Source: Auanema rhodensis
Taxonomy: Eukaryota; Nematoda; Chromadorea; Rhabditida; Rhabditidae
DNA: 64,000 nt
Assembly: GCA_964057225.1 (NCBI GenBank)
Contig: OZ059896.1
Location: 7,998,001 to 8,062,000 of the forward strand
Direction of reading: 5' to 3'
Shown here: piece by piece, positions 8,347 through 16,640 of the stretch
How the letters are laid out: every line of letters starts with the position of its first letter
Position numbering within the stretch: the first letter of the stretch is position 1
Translations under genes and position numbers: made by a program
The notes under the pieces: generated by a model
What the model was told of the DNA's origin: nothing
Seen by the model: only the letters and a program-made list of their open reading frames with translations
Database searches by the model: none

Positions 8347-11300
8347 CAGCACCATTACTGTTACCTCTCAAACTTATCTTGCGAGAAATCATAAACACAA
8401 AATTATCATGGGACCAACCCATTGAATCAGATAATATCAAACAATGGGAACAACATATTAATCACATTAACAATCAGCAATTGACCATGAGAAGATATTT
8501 TAAATTCTCTGAACATACAACACAGTTATGGGTCTTTGCTGACGCAAGCAACCAAGCCATGGCCGCATGTTCATATTTCCAAACAAACGAGCAGATTAGT
8601 TCTCTGCTCAACGGTAAATCCCGCATAGCACCCAAAAATAAGACCACAATTCCTCGATTAGAATTATTAGCCATCCGCTTAGCAGTACGAATGGCATTAG
8701 CTATTGTAACCATATGCCCGAAAGTGGCAAAAGTCAACATTGTAAGCGATAGCAACATCGCGCTATCATGGATTATTTCTCTAAAATCCCTCCCACTGTT
8801 CATTAAAAATCAAACAAACATTATAAATAAACAGCTACACCAAATCAAACAAGTATGTTGCAATGTAGAATTACATCATGTACAAACCTCGTACAATACT
8901 GCAGACATCGGATCCCGAGGTGCAGACATCGAGAAACTACAAGATTCCGACTGGATAAAGGGTCCACATTGGTTAACTAAACTTTCCGCTCATAACCCTC
9001 TGACATCATTCGGCTCGCCTAAGAACTCTAACAGGAATAACGCAGAATCAGAATCGGAGCATCACAATGTGGTCCACATAATTATAGACAATCTTCCAAC
9101 CGATGATATTTGGAACATTCGTGAAAACTATGATGATGTGATCAAAACAATGACAACCGTAGGAAAATTATTCAAAAAATGGTTTCTTAAAGTCCATCCT
9201 AACAACGCCAACAAGTTGCAAAAAACAAAACATCTCACATCAACAGACACGCACACTGTTGAAGACATCAACATTATTGAAAAAATTTTGATCAGTAACA
9301 GTCAATCTAATATGAGCCTTGATGACTTACAGCAAAGACATATAAATCTAAAATTCTTCAAAGATACATGGGATATTTATCGCGTAAGAAGCCGTTTACA
9401 AAATACTCTTCTTCCCGAAGAGACGAAAAACCCTATATTCCTTCTTAAAACAAACCCCATAGTTAAAAAACTGATCAACAAAATACACAAAGACAATAAT
9501 CATCAAGGCAAACATTTTACGCTTATTCAATTGAGACAAAAATTCTACATACCAAAAATAACCGGAGTCATCAGACAAACATTGAAAAACTGTGTGACAT
9601 GTAAAAGATTTCAATCACACCCTTATGAATTACCAGATATGCCATCGCTACCAAAAGATAGAGCGATTCTTACAAGAGCATTCTTTTCAACAGGGTGTGA
9701 TCTTATGGGCCCCTTCACCCTTCGAAATGGGTCTAAAGTCCATATTTGTCTGTTTACATGCATGACAACTAGAGCAATTCACTTAGAGGTAGTCACCAAT
9801 CAATCCACAGTTGCCTTTATGAATGCATTTAATAGATTTATATCACGCAGAGGTACTCCAGAAATTATGCGCAGTGACTGCGCAGGAAACTTTATTCTGA
9901 GCTCAAAAATATTAGAAACCCTTGAAAAAACCTCGGATTACAACGAAAGAAGCTTACTAAACACACTAGCACAGCAAAAAATTAAATGGATATACAACAC
10001 TCCATTATCACCCTGGAAAGGTGGATGTTGGGAACGTTTAGTAGGTGTAACCAAAGCTTCACTCAAAAAATGTTTCATTCCTAGTCGAATGTCCCTGGAT
10101 GACTTACACACAGCCATTGTAAAAATAGAAGCTATAATTAATACACGCCCACTCACCCATCCACACCCAGATAATTTAGATACTCTACCCATAAGGCCAA
10201 TTGACTTTTTAACATCAGCCATAAAGTTTTCATTACCTGAAAACAACGCGGATACTCATATATTTGATATCCATAGCGATATTCAAACGATTCAATCAAC
10301 AGAGCAAGCGCTAGAAGCGCTTCAATTATCAGAAGACTCAGCATCTAAATTTTGGAAACGATTTCAAGAAGAATATCTAACAAGCTTAAAAGATATATTT
10401 AAGCATAAACACCATAGAAAAAATCACACAAACATCTTCCCCCAACCAGATGAAATAGTATTGATACAAAACGACATGTTGCCACGAGGAACATGGAAAC
10501 TAGGTCGCATCATTGAAACAATCACTAGTTCAGATGGCAACATACGTTCAGCAAAAGTCGCAACAAGCAATGGAAACATAATTATTCGATCCATTAATCA
10601 GCTCTATCCACTAGAGATAAGATGCAACACTAACAGTAACAAAATCATAGAAGACAACTCACACATAGTTCAAGAAAATAATAGCTCAACAGATAGAACC
10701 CCACATACTGATATTGTATTAGACAATATACTTTTCGATCATCCTATAGAACATACAGATCAAACAATACATGAGAATAATAACATAAATGATGTTAGCC
10801 ATAATTACGATATTGCATATGAATCAGATAACTCGCAACATGATAATACATACACTCCAGAAACAGAGAATAATGAGGATGCCACAAATGATCGACCTCA
10901 AAATAAGACAAAACAATCAGCAGTAAAAACAGCAAAATATACAGAACAAGATGATGTCACTGAGAAGGAAATTATAAAAGCCTTCCCACTAAAAATGTCC
11001 TATGCTACACACCAAAGAAAAAATAAAATAAACCCAAAAGTAGCAGCTGACATAATGAAAGCGCTTTCCTTACCGATTATAATAACTTCGACATATGCCG
11101 AAGAAATCAATAGTTGCAAGGACTCTAACATGTTCACCACAAAACTTATAGCGAATCCTCATTGCTCCCCAGAAATGGCAACATGGACAGTGATAATAAC
11201 CATTATGGCCGTTACCCTCATAGTCTCTTGTCTATGCCGCATGGGTTACAACCAATATAGATATAAGACATGGTCCAGAAACACTCAAACCATGCTCAAC

Positions 11301-13067
11301 ATCATGAAATTAAAACATAAAACAATCTCCGAACAAGAAGATCATGAAACTGATCAAAAAATAACAGAAGAACACAATGATACGTTGCAATTAAAACAAA
11401 CGAACACACAAGACGCTAATATTGTGGATCATGAAACCGTTCAAAAGCATATTTACCCTATTTTAAACCATACGAGAAAGCCACCAAAATTCTCTCTCTT
11501 TACTAGAGGGTCGCAAACATCTTTACCATCGTTACTGGCAATCATCTTGGCTTTATGTATTGGAAGCTGCAGTTCATGTTCCGATGTTCACGTTCAACAC
11601 TTCGTTAACATACGATGCGATGACAACTTAGCTTGTTATCACGAATACAGTCAAGATATCATATTTTCTCCCGGAACAAAACAATTATGCATTACCATAA
11701 CGCATTCTAATCATGAAATTGGTCAATTTAAAATAACTAAACTATATACTGAACATGTCTGCCAGAAGAATACTAGATACTTCACTAGACAGACAACCGT
11801 CAACATATTGAGCATATTACGATGCCGTCACCGGGGCTCGTGTGACGGAACATGTGAAACTAACTCGCTTCATAATAAAATCGAGGAACTACAACCATAT
11901 ACGTTCCCTTCACAATCAGGTTGCTTCACATCGTCAGCGAGATTTTACACATGTCCTATGATTTGGACAGATCCGTGCCTTTTCTACAAAATAGAGCATA
12001 TACCCGTCACTGAGGAAGTATACGAAGTCTATACTTGTGATAGTTGGTCCACCCAAACCGTATTTAATATAGAAACAACATTACTCCAGCAGAAAAATAA
12101 TTACAATATCACTCTACAACCTTACACGAAAAATCGTGAACAACTTTTCAATATAACAACGTTATCACAATCACAACCTCCTCCAGAAATGTACACAAAA
12201 TTATTTTTTTCCTCCAAAGAAAACACGTACATCACGGATATACACACAAAGGGAATAATTCAATGTGCAACAGAGGAAGCCGCATTAAAACATTTTAATA
12301 ACTGTACAGTATCCTCATTCTCCCCTTGCACATTCAATAGATTTGATGAAATAAAATGTAGGTGTGATACCCCTACTTTTGAAAAAATGTCCAATACATC
12401 AGACATAACATCTCCTAACCAAAACTTTAAAACTAAAGATAACACGTTATCATTCTCTACGAATTTAGACGAAAATTTAGTTACGGTCGATTCATCCCTA
12501 TTCTTAAACTCAGTGATTTTCTCCAACAATTTGCCTTGCGCACCTGCCCTGACAAAACTATCAGGTTGCTACTCCTGCGGGCAGGGTGCATTCGCAGAAT
12601 TCCAATGCCTTACGGCAGAAGAAACATGGATTTCTATCGAATGTCAAAAAGAAGTATTCATGATAAAATGCTCTCCAAAAGTAGCAATCACAAAAGTAAC
12701 AATGAAAAGAGAAAATTCTCAGATTGATGAATTATGCCATACCACATGCGACAATAAAAAAATTAAGATCATTATTAAAGGAATATTACATCACATAGCA
12801 AGCATAGATGAAATAAACGAAAGTGACTCAAGTAAGGGTACAGAATCCAAATCCATTGACTTTGCCCCAATCTTCAAGTTAATTTTATCAAAGTTGGGAA
12901 TCATATTGATAGGCGTTGCAATAACTGCCACCATAGGATATGTGGCATGTACACCCATCATGTACTGTGTAGTTTTGAATACAGTCTTAACCACACAATG
13001 GATAGCTACCAGGATATTCACACTGTGGATAAAATCAAAAGCCTTATTTCTGGATCAAAGATTTTAA
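8205..13067 (+). CDS. BEL RNase H, integrase and envelope polyprotein
   Basis: A 1620-codon open frame. Residues up to about 45 overlap the previous ORF out of frame and are probably not native. From about 46 (GLAAPLLLPLK) it continues the BEL RT connection, then RNase H (FADASN, RLELLA, SDSN). A zinc-binding integrase N-domain (H..H..CVTC) follows, then the integrase core with D in GCDLMGP, D in SDCAGN and E in GGCWERL, and a DUF5641-like region around 725-805. After an acidic linker come a hydrophobic segment near 992 and a second near 1110, then a cysteine-rich ectodomain of the kind seen in phlebovirus Gc-like envelopes of nematode BEL elements, and a C-terminal membrane segment near 1560-1595. 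Pol and env share one frame with no stop between them. Confidence 0.88.
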   Translation: MRYQSRIFTNTTDRESQKSMQILLDKKQRIPNISQQYHNPSIQQIGLAAPLLLPLKLILREIINTKLSWDQPIESDNIKQWEQHINHINNQQLTMRRYFKFSEHTTQLWVFADASNQAMAACSYFQTNEQISSLLNGKSRIAPKNKTTIPRLELLAIRLAVRMALAIVTICPKVAKVNIVSDSNIALSWIISLKSLPLFIKNQTNIINKQLHQIKQVCCNVELHHVQTSYNTADIGSRGADIEKLQDSDWIKGPHWLTKLSAHNPLTSFGSPKNSNRNNAESESEHHNVVHIIIDNLPTDDIWNIRENYDDVIKTMTTVGKLFKKWFLKVHPNNANKLQKTKHLTSTDTHTVEDINIIEKILISNSQSNMSLDDLQQRHINLKFFKDTWDIYRVRSRLQNTLLPEETKNPIFLLKTNPIVKKLINKIHKDNNHQGKHFTLIQLRQKFYIPKITGVIRQTLKNCVTCKRFQSHPYELPDMPSLPKDRAILTRAFFSTGCDLMGPFTLRNGSKVHICLFTCMTTRAIHLEVVTNQSTVAFMNAFNRFISRRGTPEIMRSDCAGNFILSSKILETLEKTSDYNERSLLNTLAQQKIKWIYNTPLSPWKGGCWERLVGVTKASLKKCFIPSRMSLDDLHTAIVKIEAIINTRPLTHPHPDNLDTLPIRPIDFLTSAIKFSLPENNADTHIFDIHSDIQTIQSTEQALEALQLSEDSASKFWKRFQEEYLTSLKDIFKHKHHRKNHTNIFPQPDEIVLIQNDMLPRGTWKLGRIIETITSSDGNIRSAKVATSNGNIIIRSINQLYPLEIRCNTNSNKIIEDNSHIVQENNSSTDRTPHTDIVLDNILFDHPIEHTDQTIHENNNINDVSHNYDIAYESDNSQHDNTYTPETENNEDATNDRPQNKTKQSAVKTAKYTEQDDVTEKEIIKAFPLKMSYATHQRKNKINPKVAADIMKALSLPIIITSTYAEEINSCKDSNMFTTKLIANPHCSPEMATWTVIITIMAVTLIVSCLCRMGYNQYRYKTWSRNTQTMLNIMKLKHKTISEQEDHETDQKITEEHNDTLQLKQTNTQDANIVDHETVQKHIYPILNHTRKPPKFSLFTRGSQTSLPSLLAIILALCIGSCSSCSDVHVQHFVNIRCDDNLACYHEYSQDIIFSPGTKQLCITITHSNHEIGQFKITKLYTEHVCQKNTRYFTRQTTVNILSILRCRHRGSCDGTCETNSLHNKIEELQPYTFPSQSGCFTSSARFYTCPMIWTDPCLFYKIEHIPVTEEVYEVYTCDSWSTQTVFNIETTLLQQKNNYNITLQPYTKNREQLFNITTLSQSQPPPEMYTKLFFSSKENTYITDIHTKGIIQCATEEAALKHFNNCTVSSFSPCTFNRFDEIKCRCDTPTFEKMSNTSDITSPNQNFKTKDNTLSFSTNLDENLVTVDSSLFLNSVIFSNNLPCAPALTKLSGCYSCGQGAFAEFQCLTAEETWISIECQKEVFMIKCSPKVAITKVTMKRENSQIDELCHTTCDNKKIKIIIKGILHHIASIDEINESDSSKGTESKSIDFAPIFKLILSKLGIILIGVAITATIGYVACTPIMYCVVLNTVLTTQWIATRIFTLWIKSKALFLDQRF

Positions 13068-13369
13068 AAGCATAAGAGAAGAATTTCTTGTGGAGATAAA
13101 ATTTAAAATTAAAAATTGAAATAATAATGAAACAAAAGAAAAAGAAAGCATTATGTACGAATATAACCATTGTAATAAAACAATATCATAGTTTTTCTTT
13201 CTTTTCAATTTATGGTAGTATCAAGTTTCTTTTATCCAACTCAGTTACATAACACATAACCTTTTGTACAGGCTCTAAAATTCATTGTATCTGTAACAAG
13301 ATAACCTAAACACACCATTGTGCAATGAACTAATAGATGATAATCAGCGTTTAAAGTCCAGATGTGAAC
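13068..13369 (+). other. BEL spacer between envelope and accessory ORF
   Basis: About 300 nt of AT-rich sequence. I see no coding potential. The function is unknown; it may hold splice or 3' signals for the ORF that follows. Confidence 0.5.
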
Positions 13370-13876
13370 ATGTATATAAGGATGCAGCTCATGTCTTTCC
13401 TATATTCCATGAAAATGGAAGATATTGTCTCGAATATAATTGAGAATGCTTCCTTTGAGGAAGAGCTCAAAAAATATTCCCATCTACCTAACACTGCTGC
13501 CAATCTGAGGCAACTAATTGTGCTTGAAAAGAGGCTCTACGAGCACCTAGCTAGCGCGGTGAACCATCTATCCGAACGACTGGACAATATTCAACATTCG
13601 TTAAATCTGAAACTAGACAATTTGACCATTCAGACTGCTCCTAAAGCTTCATGTGTATTCTGCAATAAACCGACAGCTGATGGGCACCGTACTGCGGCCT
13701 GTCCGATTTATCCTTCCTCACCGGAACGCACTCTCCGTCTTCATGAACTGGGGTTATGCATCAGATGTTTGAATCAAAAACATCCAGCGATATGCGAGGT
13801 ATCCTGCTATAGATGTAAGGCGGATACGCATCATGGAGTGGTTTGTGGAGATATAAAACGTAAAAGACCTTTGTAG
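13370..13876 (+). CDS. BEL accessory zinc-knuckle protein
   Basis: An intact ORF of about 168 codons lying between env and the 3' LTR. The first ATG is at 13370; an ATG at 13415 (MEDIVSN) is an equally plausible start. Residues 20-95 are predicted helical, with heptad-like leucines (VNHLSERLDNIQHSLNLKLD). The C-terminal half has a three-part cysteine/histidine module: CVFC..H..C, then CIRC..H..C, then CYRC..H..C. The same module layout, including the CVFC and R-x-R-L spacing, occurs in this element's own gag. It looks like a gag nucleocapsid-derived extra gene. A read-through remnant of a second element is the alternative. It ends 30 nt before the 3' LTR. Confidence 0.75.
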   Translation: MYIRMQLMSFLYSMKMEDIVSNIIENASFEEELKKYSHLPNTAANLRQLIVLEKRLYEHLASAVNHLSERLDNIQHSLNLKLDNLTIQTAPKASCVFCNKPTADGHRTAACPIYPSSPERTLRLHELGLCIRCLNQKHPAICEVSCYRCKADTHHGVVCGDIKRKRPL

Positions 13877-13906
13877 GCCTTCTTCTCATTCCCGCATTGC
13901 CGGGAG

Positions 13907-13973
13907 TGTCGCGATAAGCGAGTGAGTTTGTATAATTTTTTTATCTTCAACAATTGTTTTATTTGTTTCTCCT

Positions 13974-14011
<38 letters not shown>

Positions 14012-14261
14012 TTCTTCTTTCTTCTAACTTCCTAAGTAATTTTTATCCATACCACATGTTGTGTTATACATGTGGCATGACTAACTCTTTGTTTCAGGCT
14101 GACGACCGCCCACGAGAAGAGATCAGTCTTACATTTTCAACGTTCGCAGTCAGTGATTTTATTCCGTGCTTGTCTTGTTAATTCATCAATAAACCCTTTT
14201 CTACATATTCGCTTTGTGTTTTACTTCCAACCATACTATACACTTGTGGTATAACGCCACA
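13907..14261 (+). repeat. BEL 3' LTR
   Basis: 355 bp. It matches the 5' LTR apart from two extra bases in the CT run, which points to a recent insertion. Confidence 0.95.
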
Positions 14262-14340
14262 GTTATTTCATTTTTGTAGTTTTGGTTGTCTCTTGTATGT
14301 TCGTAGCTACTAAGAAATTTGTGCACACGCTATATTCGTA

Positions 14341-14413
14341 GCTTCCGTAGCGCAGTAGGCAGCGCGTCAGTCTCATAATCTGAAGGTCGTGAGTTCGAGC
14401 CTCACCGGGAGCA
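14341..14413 (+). tRNA. tRNA-Met(CAU)
   Basis: Consensus copy. Confidence 0.93.
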
Positions 14414-14532
14414 ATCTTTTCCGTTTTCTCAGATTTATTCTGATACAAAAGATGTTATTTCATTTTTGTAGTTTTGGTTGTCTCTTGTATGTTCGTAGCT
14501 ACTAAGAAATTTGTGCACACGCTATATTCGTA

Positions 14533-14605
14533 GCTTCCGTAGCGCAGTAGGCAGCGCGTCAGTCTCATAATCTGAAGGTCGTGAGTTCGAGCCTCACCGG
14601 GAGCA
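14533..14605 (+). tRNA. tRNA-Met(CAU)
   Basis: Consensus copy. Confidence 0.93.
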
Positions 14606-14724
14606 ATCTTTTCCGTTTTCCGAGATATATTCTGATACAAAAGATGTTATTTCACTTTTGTAGTTTTGGTTGTCTCTTGTATGTTAGTTTCTACTATGAA
14701 ATATGCGAATACGATATATTCGTA

Positions 14725-14797
14725 GCTTCCGTAGCGCAGTAGGCAGCGCGTGAGTCTCATAATCTGAAGGTCGTGAGTTCGAGCCTCACCGGGAGCA
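14725..14797 (+). tRNA. tRNA-Met(CAU) with C28G
   Basis: C28 to G breaks anticodon-stem pair 28-42; possibly inactive. Confidence 0.8.
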
Positions 14798-14916
14798 ATC
14801 TTTTCCGTTTTCCCAGATTTATTCTGATACAAAAGATGTTATTTCATTTTTGTAGTTTTGGTTGTCTCTTGTGTGTTAGTTTCTACTATGAAATATGCGA
14901 ATACGATATATTCGTA

Positions 14917-14989
14917 GCTTCCGTAGCGAGGTAGGAAGCGCGTCAGTCTCATAATCTTAAGGTCGTGAGTTCGAGCCTCACCGGGAGCA
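14917..14989 (+). tRNA. tRNA-Met(CAU), D-arm variant plus G42T
   Basis: The three D-arm changes plus G42 to T in the anticodon stem; likely pseudogene. Confidence 0.75.
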
Positions 14990-15109
14990 ATCTTTTCCGT
15001 TTTCCCTATATTTATTCTGATACAAAAGATGTTATTTCATTTTTGTAGTTTTGGTTGTCTCTTGTATGTTCGTAGCTACTAAGAAATTTGCGCACACACT
15101 GTAATCGTA

Positions 15110-15182
15110 GCTTCCGTAGCGCAGTAGGCAGCGCGTCAGTCTCATAATCTGAAGGTCGTGAGTTCGAGCCTCACCGGGAGCA
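15110..15182 (+). tRNA. tRNA-Met(CAU)
   Basis: Consensus copy. Confidence 0.93.
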
Positions 15183-15301
15183 ATCTTTTCCGTTTTCTCA
15201 GATTTATTCTGATACAAAAGATGTTATTTCATTTTTGTAGTTTTGGTTGTCTATTGTATGTTCGTAGCTACTAAGCAATTTGTGCACACGCTATATTCGT
15301 A

Positions 15302-15374
15302 GCTTCCGTAGCGCAGTAGGCAGCGCGTCAGTCTCATAATCTGAAGGTCGTGAGTTCGAGCCTCACCGGGAGCA
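15302..15374 (+). tRNA. tRNA-Met(CAU)
   Basis: Consensus copy. Confidence 0.93.
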
Positions 15375-15493
15375 ATCTTTTCCGTTTTCCGAGATATATT
15401 CTGATACAAAAGATGTTATTTCACTTTTGTAGTTTTGGTTGTCTCTTGTATGTTAGTTTCTACTATGAAATATGCGAATACGATATATTCGTA

Positions 15494-15566
15494 GCTTCCG
15501 TAGCGCAGTAGGCAGCGCGTCAGTCTCATAATCTGAAGGTCGTGAGTTCGAGCCTCACCGGGAGCA
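15494..15566 (+). tRNA. tRNA-Met(CAU)
   Basis: Consensus copy. Confidence 0.93.
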
Positions 15567-15685
15567 ATCTTTTCCGTTTTCCCAGATTTATTCTGATACA
15601 AAAGATGTTATTTCATTTTTGTAGTTTTGGTTGTCTCTTGTATGTTCGTAGCTACTAAGAAATTTGTGCACACGCTATATTCGTA

Positions 15686-15758
15686 GCTTCCGTAGCGCAG
15701 TAGGCAGCGCGTCAGTCTCATAATCTGAAGGTCGTGAGTTCGAGCCTCACCGGGAGCA
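15686..15758 (+). tRNA. tRNA-Met(CAU)
   Basis: Consensus copy. Confidence 0.93.
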
Positions 15759-15878
15759 ATCTTTTCCGTTTTCCCTATATTTATTCTGATACAAAAGATG
15801 TTATTTCATTTTTGTAGTTTTGGTTGTCTCTTGTATGTTCGTAGCTACTAAGAAATTTGCGCACACGCTGTATTCGTA

Positions 15879-15951
15879 GCTTCCGTAGCGCAGTAGGCAG
15901 CGCGTCAGTCTCATAATCTGAAGGTCGTGAGTTCGAGCCTCACCGGGAGCA
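15879..15951 (+). tRNA. tRNA-Met(CAU)
   Basis: Consensus copy. Confidence 0.93.
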
Positions 15952-16070
15952 ATCTTTTCCGTTTTCTCAGATTTATTCTGATACAAAAGATGTTATTTCA
16001 TTTTTGTAGTTTTGGTTGTCTCTTGTATGTTCGTAGCTACTAAGAAATTTGTGCACACGCTATATTCGTA

Positions 16071-16143
16071 GCTTCCGTAGCGCAGTAGGCAGCGCGTCAG
16101 TCTCATAATCTGAAGGTCGTGAGTTCGAGCCTCACCGGGAGCA
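16071..16143 (+). tRNA. tRNA-Met(CAU)
   Basis: Consensus copy. Confidence 0.93.
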
Positions 16144-16262
16144 ATCTTTTCCGTTTTCCCAGATTTATTCTGATACAAAAGATGTTATTTCATTTTTGTA
16201 GTTTTGGTTGTCTCTTGTATGTTAGTTTCTACTATGAAATATGCGAATACGATATATTCGTA

Positions 16263-16335
16263 GCTTCCGTAGCGAGGTAGGAAGCGCGTCAGTCTCATAA
16301 TCTGAAGGTCGTGAGTTCGAGCCTCACAGGGAGCA
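16263..16335 (+). tRNA. tRNA-Met(CAU), D-arm variant plus C66A
   Basis: D-arm variant; C66 to A also breaks the last acceptor pair 7-66. Confidence 0.75.
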
Positions 16336-16454
16336 ATCTTTTCCGTTTTCCGAGATATATTCTGATACAAAAGATGTTATTTCATTTTTGTAGTTTTGGT
16401 TGTCTCTTGTATGTTAGTTTCTACAATGAAATATGCGAATACGATATATTCGTA

Positions 16455-16527
16455 GCTTCCGTAGCGCAGTAGGCAGCGCGTCAGTCTCATAATCTGAAGG
16501 TCGTGAGTTCGAGCCTCACCGGGAGCA
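16455..16527 (+). tRNA. tRNA-Met(CAU)
   Basis: Consensus copy, the last one before the Gypsy junction. Confidence 0.93.
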
Positions 16528-16640
16528 ATCTTTTCCGTTTTCCGAGATATATTCTGATGCAAAAGATGTTATTTCATTTTTGTAGTTTTGGTTGTCTCTT
16601 GTATGTTCGTAGCTACTAAGAAATTTGCGCACACGCTGTA

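Larger units (their letters stand above)
4903..14261 (+). mobile_element. BEL/Pao LTR retroelement with envelope, RT-deleted
   Basis: A complete LTR-to-LTR insertion of 9359 bp. It is bounded by direct LTRs (4903-5255 and 13907-14261) and a 5-bp target duplication gttat (4898-4902 and 14262-14266) inside a tRNA-satellite unit. The order is LTR, primer site, gag-protease-RT start, RNase H-integrase-envelope, an extra zinc-knuckle ORF, LTR. The family is shown by the gag (DUF1759-like region and triple zinc knuckle), the integrase followed by a DUF5641-like region, and the pol order. The RT palm with the YVDD box is absent, so the copy cannot reverse transcribe by itself. No strong polypurine tract is seen before the 3' LTR. 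Confidence 0.93.
14262..16640 (+). repeat. tRNA-Met satellite array, right block
   Basis: Continuation of the 192-bp satellite after the BEL insertion, with 12 complete tRNA-Met copies. The last unit is cut in its spacer after ...cacacgctgta and joined to Ty3/Gypsy RT coding sequence. Confidence 0.95.

Noticed and set aside
1..16640. Initiator tRNA-Met
   Set aside because: The T-loop TTCGAGC and the anticodon arm match the elongator type; initiator features (A54/A60, three G-C pairs at the anticodon stem) are absent.
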